Shown here: positions 1 through 6,739 of the stretch, piece by piece
Layout of the letters: each line of letters starts with the position of its first letter
How positions within the stretch are numbered: the stretch's first letter is position 1
Source of the DNA: JABJPE01 sp036340215
GTDB taxonomy: Bacteria; Pseudomonadota; Gammaproteobacteria; Comchoanobacterales; Comchoanobacteraceae
DNA: 13,129 nt
Assembly: GCA_036340215.1 (NCBI GenBank)
Contig: JAYYZF010000084.1
Coordinates: forward strand, 1-13,129
Direction of reading: 5' to 3'
The notes under the pieces: model-generated
Databases searched by the model: none
What the model saw: the letters and a program-made list of their open reading frames with translations, nothing else
What the model was told of the DNA's origin: nothing
Program-made: the position numbers and the translations under genes

Positions 1-91
1 TTATGCGACTGTTTTTGACACAGTTATAGCAACTGTGAGTGAACAAATATTGCTATCTTTTGAGAAAAGGGCGGCATCTATATATGGATAA
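1..91 (+). CDS. ratA: RatA / COQ10-like ubiquinone-binding START-domain protein, C-terminal end only
   Basis: Only the last 29 codons are present; the gene enters from the left edge, reading from base 2 to the TAA at 89-91. The visible residues end in FEKRAASIYG, preceded by an amphipathic helix beginning VFDTVIA. This is the characteristic C-terminal helix of the RatA/COQ10 family, whose members usually finish with an RA-x-x-(V/I)YG motif. Family knowledge: these START-like proteins bind ubiquinone or its precursors and support respiration; the name RatA comes from a proposed ribosome-association toxin role in E. coli. The next gene, rnfH, starts inside the last codons of this one (8-nt overlap), which is the usual ratA-rnfH order in gammaproteobacteria and supports the call. 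Nothing can be said about the N-terminal four fifths. Confidence 0.85.
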   Translation, partial: YATVFDTVIATVSEQILLSFEKRAASIYG

Positions 92-368
92 TATTATTTT
101 TGAAGTATGTTATGCTAGAAGTGATAGAGATATCTTTCACATAGCTATTAAAACTAGACACAGTATGACTGTTATAGAAGCACTAAATTATATAGATTTT
201 TTTTCATGCTATCCTGAAATAGGTTTAGATAAACTTTCTTGTGGTATTTTTTCAAAAAAAGTGACGCTTCATTATGTAATACAAAACGAGGATAGATTAG
301 AAATATATAGGCCATTAAATATTTCGCCCATAGCAGCAAGAAGGCTAAGGGCAACTTCCTCTAAATAA
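84..368 (+). CDS. rnfH: RnfH family ubiquitin-fold protein
   Basis: A 94-residue protein of the RnfH (RatB, UPF0125) family, a small beta-grasp protein of poorly defined function often found beside ratA. Visible family marks are an N-terminal strand (FEVCYA), TVIEAL around residues 29-34, YPEIGLDKLSCGIFSK at 43-58, the hallmark DRLEIYRPL at 70-78 and the basic tail RRLRA at 86-90. I place the start at the ATG at 84, which overlaps the ratA stop. The frame is open upstream to an ATG at 39, but those 15 extra residues lie on top of ratA coding sequence and are not part of the family, so they are rejected. The start overlap suggests translational coupling with ratA. The gene ends only 4 bases from the stop of the convergent bamE. 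Confidence 0.9.
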   Translation: MDNIIFEVCYARSDRDIFHIAIKTRHSMTVIEALNYIDFFSCYPEIGLDKLSCGIFSKKVTLHYVIQNEDRLEIYRPLNISPIAARRLRATSSK

Positions 369-372
369 ATTA

Positions 373-687
373 TTATTTATCCTTGTGAATAGAGATTAAC
401 TTTCCATCTTTAAAAGTTAGGTTTAAAATGTGTTTATCTAGCTGTTCATAACCTTTCTGTTTGGTGGCTATATATGCCCATTTGTTTTGATACACTAGGT
501 TTTTTAAAGTGGGCTCACCTAATAGCTCAGTAACTTCGGTTTCAGACATACCAACCTTCACAAGTTTGATACTCTTTGCATCAGGAAATGACCCTTGTGA
601 TATATTTTGCTTATACATTACATTCGAGCAACTACATACAACTAATGACAAAAATAAATAAATAGATAGTTTTTTCAAATATTTCAT
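373..687 (-). CDS. bamE: BamE (SmpA/OmlA) outer-membrane assembly lipoprotein
   Basis: A 104-residue lipoprotein matching BamE, the small accessory lipoprotein of the BAM complex that inserts beta-barrel proteins into the outer membrane. Residues 1-19 form a lipoprotein signal: two Lys-rich turns, a hydrophobic stretch (LSIYLFLSLVV) and the lipobox VCSC, so Cys20 is the likely lipidated residue. Family motifs follow in order: QNISQG (27-32), VGMSETEV (45-52), LLGEP (55-59), then KWAYIA and a final LNLTFKDGKL strand. The length is typical. The start is ATG, with an AGAGG Shine-Dalgarno-like run about ten bases upstream. The gene is convergent with rnfH, as usual in this neighbourhood, and divergent from fur, with which it shares the palindromic control region at 724-749. 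Confidence 0.93.
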   Translation of the reverse strand: MKYLKKLSIYLFLSLVVCSCSNVMYKQNISQGSFPDAKSIKLVKVGMSETEVTELLGEPTLKNLVYQNKWAYIATKQKGYEQLDKHILNLTFKDGKLISIHKDK

Positions 688-710
688 AGTCTCTGAACCT
701 CTCAGGATGC

Positions 711-749
711 TTGTTATGAGCTAGGAAATTGTATTATAATAAAATTTCC
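711..749 (+). promoter_or_regulatory. fur promoter with overlapping palindromic operator candidate
   Basis: In the 91-bp gap between bamE and fur, a consensus TATAAT (735-740) is preceded by TTGTTA (711-716) with an 18-bp spacer: a plausible sigma-70 promoter for fur. The -10 sits inside a perfect inverted repeat, GGAAATT (724-730) and AATTTCC (743-749). Because the core is ATTATAAT, the opposite strand also reads TATAAT (733-738), which could serve bamE, though no good -35 is seen on that strand. The symmetry around the -10 suggests a repressor site, possibly for Fur itself. It is a poor match to the enterobacterial Fur box, so the regulator is unproven. Confidence 0.5.
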
Positions 750-778
750 ATAGTTTATCCTATAGGAGTAAATAATAG

Positions 779-1207
779 ATGTCCAGCGAAAAGCTGAAAA
801 ACACTGGTCTGAAAATAACTTCATCACGCTTAGCTATTTACAAAGTTTTAGAAGATGAAAGAGATAGCCACTTAAGTGCTTATGATATTCAAGATAAGTT
901 AAAACAGAAGAGTATAGAAATAGCATTGGCGACAATTTACAGGGTTCTCGGCCAATTTGAGGAATCAGGTTTGTTGCTAAGAACCGACTTTGAAGATGAT
1001 AGGGCTTTGTATGAACTTCATGATGGTAAGCAACATGATCACATGGTTTGTAAGAAATGTTCAAAAGTAACTGATTTTTTTGATAGCGAATTAGAAAAGC
1101 GCAAAGATGAAATTCTTGAAACGTATAATTTCTCAGTAACTGGCCATCATCTTATCTTATATGGTTTATGCGAAGAATGCCTTAGTTCTCAAGACAAAGA
1201 GACTTAG
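779..1207 (+). CDS. fur: Ferric uptake regulator Fur
   Basis: A 142-residue Fur-family metal-dependent repressor that binds DNA as a dimer when loaded with Fe(II). The N-terminal winged helix includes the recognition segment ALATIYRVL (49-57). Metal ligands expected from E. coli Fur are all present: His31 in DSHLSAYDI, Glu79, the H-D-H motif at 86-88, Glu104 or Glu106, and His123/124. Structural zinc cysteines are Cys91/Cys94 and Cys131/Cys134. With both CxxC pairs and full-length spacing it is more like Fur than Zur or PerR, though sequence alone does not fully separate these. An AGGAG ribosome site (764-768) lies ten bases before the ATG. The last 26 bases overlap the 3' end of recN on the other strand. 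The genes it controls are not evident in this window. Confidence 0.92.
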   Translation: MSSEKLKNTGLKITSSRLAIYKVLEDERDSHLSAYDIQDKLKQKSIEIALATIYRVLGQFEESGLLLRTDFEDDRALYELHDGKQHDHMVCKKCSKVTDFFDSELEKRKDEILETYNFSVTGHHLILYGLCEECLSSQDKET

Positions 1208-2840
1208 CTTGTGCTATAGCATTTTCACTCATTGCTCCTGTTCCTAGTAAGCGAGCAACCTCTGATATTTTTTCATTTTCATTTAATTTATGTACAGTAG
1301 TTGATGTGCTATTTGCTTTGATATTTTTTTCAACAACAAAGTGACTATTTGCTAATGATGCGATTTGAGGAAGGTGAGTTATACACATAATCTGACTGGT
1401 TTGGCTTATTCCTCTTAACATTTGACCTATATCTCTTGCAACTTTTCCACTTACACCAGTGTCAACTTCGTCGAATAATAGGGTTCTTTTTACATGATCA
1501 GATATAGTTATAAGTTCAATTATTAAACTTAGACGAGATATTTCACCTCCAGATGCTACTAAGCCAATTTCGTTTAAGTCATGGCCCGGATTTGCTGTGA
1601 AGAGAAATTTCACTTTATCTTTACCGTCGTTAGTAAATGAATTTTCGTCATGCTGTATTTCTATCTTAAATCTAGCTTTCTCAAAACCAACATTTTTGAG
1701 ATGGTGGTCGATATCTTTTTCTATCTTAGTAGCAGCAGATCTTCGGCTCTTTGCTAAATCCTTAGCAACTTTGTTGTAAGAGATTTTGTATGACTTTGCT
1801 TTTTCCTTAAGTTCATCTAATTTCTCATAAATACCAAGTAAGTCTGATTTTTTTTGTTCTAGCTCTTTCATTACTGTAACTAGATTCTCAGCTTGAGTAT
1901 TATGTTTTCGTGCTAATTCTTGTCTACGGTTTATTTGATTTTCTAGATTGGACATTATTTCTGGATCATAAGAGTTATCGTTATTAATTATTTTCATACA
2001 GGAATTTGCTTCTTCTAATTGAATTATGGCATTGTCAATTAGCTCTAAATAGCTGTTACTCTCGGGATAAGTTGCTATGAATTTTTGTCCTGAAATTACT
2101 ATTTTCTCAAGGGTTGTTATAATAGAATTATGATCATCTCTGATTAAATTAGCAGAATTCACAATAAAATCACTATATTTAACACTTTCACTTTGTTTGT
2201 TATATTCACTTCTTAATTCAGAAAATGATTGGGTTTCCAACTCTAGAGTATCTAGCTCTTCTATATGATAGTTTACAATTTCAAGTCTATCTTGTTGCTC
2301 TAATGCAATAGCTTCAAGCTTTTCTATTTCTACTTCTATTTTACTAAGGCTCTCATGAATTTTTTTAATATCTACTAGTAATTTACTATTTAACCCTACT
2401 ATATCTACTATCTTTTTTTGGTACTGTGAATCAACTAGTTTGTAGCTTTGATGTTGACTATGTATGTGAATTAGTTTTTCAGTTAATTGCTTAAGTTGCT
2501 TTAAACTAACAATTTCACCATTTATTTCGCATTTTGATGGTTTATTTTGATATATTAGTCTCTTTATTACACATTCTTCAGTATTTAGACCATTTTCTAT
2601 TAAATATTCCTTTGCCTCTTTGTTATCATCTATATTAAATTGGGCTGTCAGTGAGCAGTGTGTTCTATTTGGTTTTATAACATTTTGACTTAGCCTTGCA
2701 CCTAATATCAAATGAAGGGCATCAAAAACTAATGACTTACCTGACCCAGTTTCGCCTGTAATAACGTTAAAGCCACTTTGAAAGTCGATAGTTGTATCTT
2801 CTAGAATAGTGAAATTTTTAATCTGCAGAAAATTCAGCAT
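1182..2840 (-). CDS. recN: DNA repair protein RecN (SMC-like ATPase)
   Basis: A 552-residue RecN, the SMC-like ATPase that acts at DNA double-strand breaks with RecA during recombinational repair. Order of parts: N-terminal FLQIKNFTIL strand, Walker A GETGSGKS (29-36), the Q-rich stretch IHIHSQHQ, a long central coiled coil with high Glu/Lys/Leu content (roughly 150-380), then the ABC signature SGGE (about 430-433), Walker B LLFDEVDTGVSG (about 454-465), and the H-loop THLPQIASLA (about 488-497). Length is normal and all ATPase motifs are intact. The ATG lies inside the end of nadK (23-bp overlap) and is preceded by GGGAGAG at 2849-2855, a good ribosome site, so nadK-recN is read as one operon. 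No LexA-type box was identified upstream of nadK. The 3' end overlaps fur by 26 bp in convergent orientation. Confidence 0.96.
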   Translation of the reverse strand: MLNFLQIKNFTILEDTTIDFQSGFNVITGETGSGKSLVFDALHLILGARLSQNVIKPNRTHCSLTAQFNIDDNKEAKEYLIENGLNTEECVIKRLIYQNKPSKCEINGEIVSLKQLKQLTEKLIHIHSQHQSYKLVDSQYQKKIVDIVGLNSKLLVDIKKIHESLSKIEVEIEKLEAIALEQQDRLEIVNYHIEELDTLELETQSFSELRSEYNKQSESVKYSDFIVNSANLIRDDHNSIITTLEKIVISGQKFIATYPESNSYLELIDNAIIQLEEANSCMKIINNDNSYDPEIMSNLENQINRRQELARKHNTQAENLVTVMKELEQKKSDLLGIYEKLDELKEKAKSYKISYNKVAKDLAKSRRSAATKIEKDIDHHLKNVGFEKARFKIEIQHDENSFTNDGKDKVKFLFTANPGHDLNEIGLVASGGEISRLSLIIELITISDHVKRTLLFDEVDTGVSGKVARDIGQMLRGISQTSQIMCITHLPQIASLANSHFVVEKNIKANSTSTTVHKLNENEKISEVARLLGTGAMSENAIAQAKSLCLEN

Positions 2841-3720
2841 ATGGTTTTCTCTCCCAATGCAATTTATTTTTCAAAGTTTCAAAATAATGATAATTACGAG
2901 GATGAATTAATCTTAAATGTTGTTTTGCTTTTGAGATATTAATGTATGAGCCCTCGTTGATAGAGATCTTATCATTACCATCATAACTTATATTAGGAGG
3001 ACAAGAGTGCCTTTGCTTTGTTTTTATTGATATTAAGTTATCTGGAGCAATTACTATAGGTCTTGTATTTAGAGTGTGGGCACACATGGGTACTAGACTT
3101 ATAGTTTCAAGGCAGGGCTGTACTATAGGGCCTCCTGCTGACAAAGAGTAGGCGGTTGATCCAGTTGGTGTTGATACTAAGAGGCCATCAGCTCTCTGAT
3201 TGCAAACAAATTTATTATTAATATAGATGTCAAACTCAATTATCTTTACTAAGTTTCCACGCATTAGTGCTACTTCGTTCAAAGCGTTTCCAATAAAAGA
3301 TGAGCCCTTACTATTTACTAAATCACAACTTAACATGAATCTTTTTTCTTCGGTATATTCACCATTTAAAATATTTATGAGGGAATCAACATCATTACTT
3401 CTTAAATCACTCAAAAAGCCAATTCTACCGCAATTTATGCCAAGAAGAGGTATATCATTTTCGACAGCAATTTTTGTGGCCTGAAGTATCGTGCCATCGC
3501 CACCAACGACAATTACAAGATCTATTTTATTCAGATCTAAATTATTACAGCTATTTTGAATATGTGCTTTGAATATTTCTTCTGTTTTACTTTCAAAATG
3601 AGCCGAGTATCCATAATCATGCAGGATTTTTTCCAAGTCTTGTAAAACCTTTATTATGTTTTCTCTTTTTTTTCTCGCAAAAATTAAAATATTATTGAAT
3701 TTTATTTTTTCTACGTTCAT
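2818..3720 (-). CDS. nadK: NAD kinase
   Basis: A 300-residue NAD kinase (PpnK), which phosphorylates NAD to NADP in the cytosol. Diagnostic motifs: GGDGT (73-77), the kinase-family phosphate-binding loop; GINCGRIGFLSD (94-105); NALNE (145-149), which contacts the nucleotide; and TPTGSTAYSLSAGGPIV (184-200). Length fits bacterial enzymes. The start is an ATG with a modest AGG element about eight bases ahead. A TATACT box on the minus strand (3743-3748) could be a -10 in the 59-bp gap after the upstream MFS gene, but no convincing -35 was found, so nadK may be transcribed from its own promoter or with the MFS pair. It overlaps the downstream recN; nadK-recN adjacency is common in proteobacteria. 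Confidence 0.96.
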   Translation of the reverse strand: MNVEKIKFNNILIFARKKRENIIKVLQDLEKILHDYGYSAHFESKTEEIFKAHIQNSCNNLDLNKIDLVIVVGGDGTILQATKIAVENDIPLLGINCGRIGFLSDLRSNDVDSLINILNGEYTEEKRFMLSCDLVNSKGSSFIGNALNEVALMRGNLVKIIEFDIYINNKFVCNQRADGLLVSTPTGSTAYSLSAGGPIVQPCLETISLVPMCAHTLNTRPIVIAPDNLISIKTKQRHSCPPNISYDGNDKISINEGSYINISKAKQHLRLIHPRNYHYFETLKNKLHWERKPYAEFSAD

Positions 3721-3779
3721 TTTATGTACCTATTACCACCAAAGTATATGATATCCTAAAAATTTTAATTACAGTAGTT

Positions 3780-5048
3780 TTAATTAGTTTCATGGATTCT
3801 TCTACAATTTGTTTCCTTTAATGAAAAAATGCAAATTAATAAGCCTATCAATGAGAATAAAGGTAATATTGAGAATGAAATTACATAGCTAGTTAAACCA
3901 TATACAGGATGTGAGTCGACTATCTTACCGTCCCATAATAGATTTAAAATAAAACCAGTTATTGGTTGAAGAATTGTAGCGCCAAGGATTACAGACATAT
4001 TGTTGAAACCAATAGCAGTTCCCACAACATTTTCAGGATTATTATCGTTTACTAGCCCAAACGTAATCACCATAGCGCTTGCACTAGCACCAAAAGTAAA
4101 CATTAAGAAGTCCATTATTAAACTGTTTAATGGGTGAAAGAATACTATACCAAATGAGGAAATTAAACCTAGTAAAAAACCTATAATAATTGGTTTTTTT
4201 CGGGAACATAAGAAGTTTGAGTACCAGCCAAAAAGAGGCGCTCCTATTGCAATTCCAATCCATATCCATATGATATACCCTGATACATTTGGCGCTGTGG
4301 TTTTATGTATTTCCATTAAGAAGTTTACGCCCCATAGCTCAGCAAAGACTGCAATCGGAGACCAAAAGCAAAAGCCTAAGATACCTGTAATCCACGTTTG
4401 CTTTTTTGCTAAAACGTATTTTAGTATTTGAGTTTCGCTGATTTTTGACATAGGTATATCTTCAGAATACCCCTTTGGTTTGTCTCTTACTATTATTGCA
4501 AAAAGAATTGCTAATATAGCACCAGCAATACTGCTATATATCATTACAACTCTCCAACCATGTGCAGCTGTTATATGGGATATTGGTCCTGTTCCTATTG
4601 TTGCTCCAACACACCCTAAAGCTTGGATGAAGCCTGTTATCATAGAAAATTTTTCTTTTGCAAACCACTTACTTGCTAACATAAGTGGTCCAATATATCC
4701 AAATGAGCAAGCAAATCCGATTAGCAGCCTTGAGACTCCTATCATCAATGGTTGTTGAGCATTTGCCATTATTAATAGGGCTACAGAGCAGATTAGAGCA
4801 GCTACAATTAAGACTTTGCGAGGACCAAATTTATCACCAAGAAGTCCAGCTGGTATTTGCATTGCTGTGTATGAATAATAGAATAAACTTGAAAGAAATC
4901 CCAGGTATCCAGCATGAATCTGGAAGTCACGCATTAGCTCATTTGTTATAACGCTTGGTGATACTCTAATAAAGAATTCATATAAATAAAACATTGCGGC
5001 TATAGTAATAACCGAATATGGATTTCTTAGTAAATGCGAAAATTTCAT
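3780..5048 (-). CDS. MFS transporter, second of a tandem pair
   Basis: A 422-residue major facilitator protein with about 12 predicted inner-membrane helices. It carries the MFS loop motif GDKFGPRK (71-78) between helices 2 and 3 and an N-terminal helix with the distinctive FYLYEFFIRVSPSV (20-33). The second half repeats the loop theme weakly, as usual. That N-terminal sequence and overall size resemble the MFS carriers of intracellular gammaproteobacteria (Legionella Pht and Francisella Fpt type transporters, several of which carry amino acids or nucleosides); this is from memory of the families, and the substrate is unknown. It is a clear paralogue of the upstream gene: the first 80 residues align without gaps. 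Its ATG overlaps the upstream TAA as TAATG and has no obvious ribosome site, so it is probably translated by re-initiation. Confidence 0.9.
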   Translation of the reverse strand: MKFSHLLRNPYSVITIAAMFYLYEFFIRVSPSVITNELMRDFQIHAGYLGFLSSLFYYSYTAMQIPAGLLGDKFGPRKVLIVAALICSVALLIMANAQQPLMIGVSRLLIGFACSFGYIGPLMLASKWFAKEKFSMITGFIQALGCVGATIGTGPISHITAAHGWRVVMIYSSIAGAILAILFAIIVRDKPKGYSEDIPMSKISETQILKYVLAKKQTWITGILGFCFWSPIAVFAELWGVNFLMEIHKTTAPNVSGYIIWIWIGIAIGAPLFGWYSNFLCSRKKPIIIGFLLGLISSFGIVFFHPLNSLIMDFLMFTFGASASAMVITFGLVNDNNPENVVGTAIGFNNMSVILGATILQPITGFILNLLWDGKIVDSHPVYGLTSYVISFSILPLFSLIGLLICIFSLKETNCRRIHETN

Positions 5049-6328
5049 TAAAATCTGCTGTTATGATCATTGCGTTTCTTACAGTTAGTTTCATTAATAA
5101 GAAACGTGCTAGTAAATATTGATAATAAGCATATAAGTGGAATTATTGCGAAAGCATATTTAAATTCGTATACAGTATATATAGGGCTTCCAGCAAGCAT
5201 TTTTCCTTGCCAAACAGAGCTTATTATTATGCCTGTTAAAGTTTGGAGAATTGCTCCTGAAATAACAGCCATATTATTGAAACCGATAGCAGTTCCAATT
5301 GTCTCTTCGGTGTTATTGTCTGCTACTAAACCAAAAGTAACAGCTTGTGATGATGCTGCTAGTCCGAAAAAGAACAATAAAATTTCAATGGTAAGCACAG
5401 AGCTAACATGCGCATAAAGCAAGATCGTTGAGCTGATAAGGCCTATAATGCTGCATAATGTAATTGGAATACATCTTGAACCAATCTTGTCAGAAACCCA
5501 GCCAGCAATTGGGCTACCAAGTGCGATCCCATACCAAACCCATGCAGCTTCACTTGCAGCTGTTGCGTTGTCAATATGTTGTAAATCCATTAGAAAAGTT
5601 ACGCCCCATAGCTCTGAAAATATAGCAATTGGTGCCCAGCAACACATTGCTGTTATTGCAGTGTACCAATTTTGTTTTTTTGCTATAACAGTTTTAAGTC
5701 TAGTTAACTCTTGTTTAATTGAGCTCTTATTGGCGCTATTTTTGGAACTACTTTCAGGGCTATCTTTGATTACGATAAGGTAAATAAAAGTAAGCACTAT
5801 TCCAAAAATACCTGACCAGATTATACTATGTCGCCAACTTGTAAATTTGGTAAGTGAGGCGATTGGTTCTCCACCGACTATTGCACCAATACATCCTAGT
5901 AGTTGTATTAGTCCTGTTATCAAGGCAAAGTACTTTTTGTCATACCATTTTGTTGCTAATGCTAATGGGCCAACAAAAGCAGTTGCTGATGCAATGCCTA
6001 TTATTACACGAGATATTGAAGATAAAATAGGACTATAGCTATAACCAAAGATTATAGTAGCGATTCCACAGGCACCCACAGATAGTGTTAGTAACTTTTT
6101 AGGCCCATAACGATCACACAAAACTCCAATAGGGATTTGCATTGATATGTAGCCATAATAGAAACTTGTGCCAATAAAGCTCAATGTTGTTGCATTTATT
6201 TGCATATCCTTCATTATCTCATAGCTTAGGACGCCAGGAAGTACTCTGAGGAAGAACTCATATAGGTAGAAGGTTGATGCTGTTGCGACAACAAGAAACG
6301 GTAAAATTGTTTTGGCGTAAAATCTCAT
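5048..6328 (-). CDS. MFS transporter, first of a tandem pair
   Basis: A roughly 426-residue MFS carrier with about 12 helices, paralogous to the gene immediately downstream. Shared features at identical residue numbers are FYLYEFF (20-26), MQIP (63-66) and the loop motif (CDRYGPKK here, 71-78); both proteins also share a WGV-FLM segment and a late AIGFNNM segment. I chose the ATG at 6328 because it makes the two paralogues align exactly from residue 1. The frame is open to an in-frame TTG at 6382 and an ATG at 6349, but a minus-strand TATAAT at 6365-6370 lies between them, so transcription probably begins downstream of the TTG. The substrate is unknown; Pht/Fpt-like nutrient uptake is an inference. 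It ends in a TAATG overlap with its partner, so the two are co-expressed. Confidence 0.88.
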   Translation of the reverse strand: MRFYAKTILPFLVVATASTFYLYEFFLRVLPGVLSYEIMKDMQINATTLSFIGTSFYYGYISMQIPIGVLCDRYGPKKLLTLSVGACGIATIIFGYSYSPILSSISRVIIGIASATAFVGPLALATKWYDKKYFALITGLIQLLGCIGAIVGGEPIASLTKFTSWRHSIIWSGIFGIVLTFIYLIVIKDSPESSSKNSANKSSIKQELTRLKTVIAKKQNWYTAITAMCCWAPIAIFSELWGVTFLMDLQHIDNATAASEAAWVWYGIALGSPIAGWVSDKIGSRCIPITLCSIIGLISSTILLYAHVSSVLTIEILLFFFGLAASSQAVTFGLVADNNTEETIGTAIGFNNMAVISGAILQTLTGIIISSVWQGKMLAGSPIYTVYEFKYAFAIIPLICLLSIFTSTFLINETNCKKRNDHNSRF

Positions 6329-6364
6329 GTGAATGTGCTCACTTATCATAAAATTTAATTTCTT

Positions 6365-6370
6365 ATTATA
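6365..6370 (-). promoter_or_regulatory. Possible -10 box for the MFS pair
   Basis: A consensus TATAAT on the minus strand, 36 bases before the preferred MFS start at 6328. The region 15 to 18 bases upstream offers only weak -35 candidates (TTTTGT or TTGTAA), so the assignment is tentative. It would exclude the TTG at 6382 as a start codon. Confidence 0.35.
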
Positions 6371-6446
6371 CTGCGGATACAAATATTACAAAAGAAAATT
6401 AATATTTTAGTTTAGGCTAAAAGATCTATGTTTGCAATATTTGCAA

Positions 6447-6620
6447 TTACTCAAGTATGTACTCAGTAGAGCAATATTTGCATATTGTGCTTTTTGACCT
6501 ATCAATAGGAAGGAAAACTTTTGGATGAGCATTTGCTATCTTTTGATTAGGCATGGGACAAGACAAGGGTAGGTCGTCTTCGGTTATTATAACTTTTTTG
6601 CTGGAACACGCATTTTTCAT
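6447..6620 (-). CDS. Small CHCC-type zinc-ribbon protein
   Basis: A protein of about 57 residues matching the zf-CHCC family (zinc-finger domain related to the mitochondrial complex I subunit NDUFS6; found as a small stand-alone protein in many proteobacteria). Zinc ligands in order are Cys21 (DLPLSCPMP), His32 (AHPKVFLPID), Cys47 and Cys50 (CKYC), followed by the aromatic end STEYILE. The family usually begins near a VT-x-x-DLPL segment, here IITEDDLPL, which favours the ATG at 6620; in-frame GTG (6644) and ATG (6641) would add up to 8 residues. A minus-strand TATACT at 6651-6656 would place the transcript start near 6644, also favouring 6620. The function of the bacterial stand-alone proteins is not well established. 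Confidence 0.85.
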   Translation of the reverse strand: MKNACSSKKVIITEDDLPLSCPMPNQKIANAHPKVFLPIDRSKSTICKYCSTEYILE

Positions 6621-6660
6621 TTTACAGCCAATTGTTAACATCACATTAAAAGTATAATTT

Positions 6661-6739
6661 ACTTTTTATCCCTATACTAGAAAAAAGTTTACTAATGGTA
6701 TATACTAAGAGAAATTTTAAGAAATATAGGATAAAAAGT
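6661..6739. repeat. 11-bp inverted repeat spanning the divergent intergenic region
   Basis: ACTTTTTATCC (6661-6671) and GGATAAAAAGT (6729-6739) are perfect reverse complements. With one unpaired C the match continues inward (CCTATA against TATAGG). The right arm contains the AGGA ribosome site (6728-6731) and the first bases of the GTG start of the next gene. The left arm lies just upstream of the -10-like TATACT (6651-6656) of the zinc-ribbon gene. Plus-strand TATACT boxes lie at 6673-6678 and 6701-6706. It may be a split operator, or a leader hairpin if transcription starts left of 6661. Chance is possible in AT-rich DNA. Confidence 0.45.

Noticed and set aside
39..83. N-terminal extension of rnfH from the ATG at 39
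   Set aside because: It overlaps ratA coding sequence in another frame, and RnfH proteins begin at the strand that starts after the ATG at 84.
365..380. AT-only inverted repeat between rnfH and bamE (ATAAAT/ATTTAT) as a terminator
   Set aside because: Six A/T pairs without G or C and no following T run of note; too weak to call.
5070..6038. Several plus-strand open frames opposite the MFS pair
   Set aside because: They are antisense shadows of membrane-protein codons, with no ribosome sites and no family resemblance.
6329..6382. TTG start at 6382 for the first MFS gene
   Set aside because: The paralogue aligns from the ATG at 6328, and a TATAAT box sits between the TTG and that ATG.
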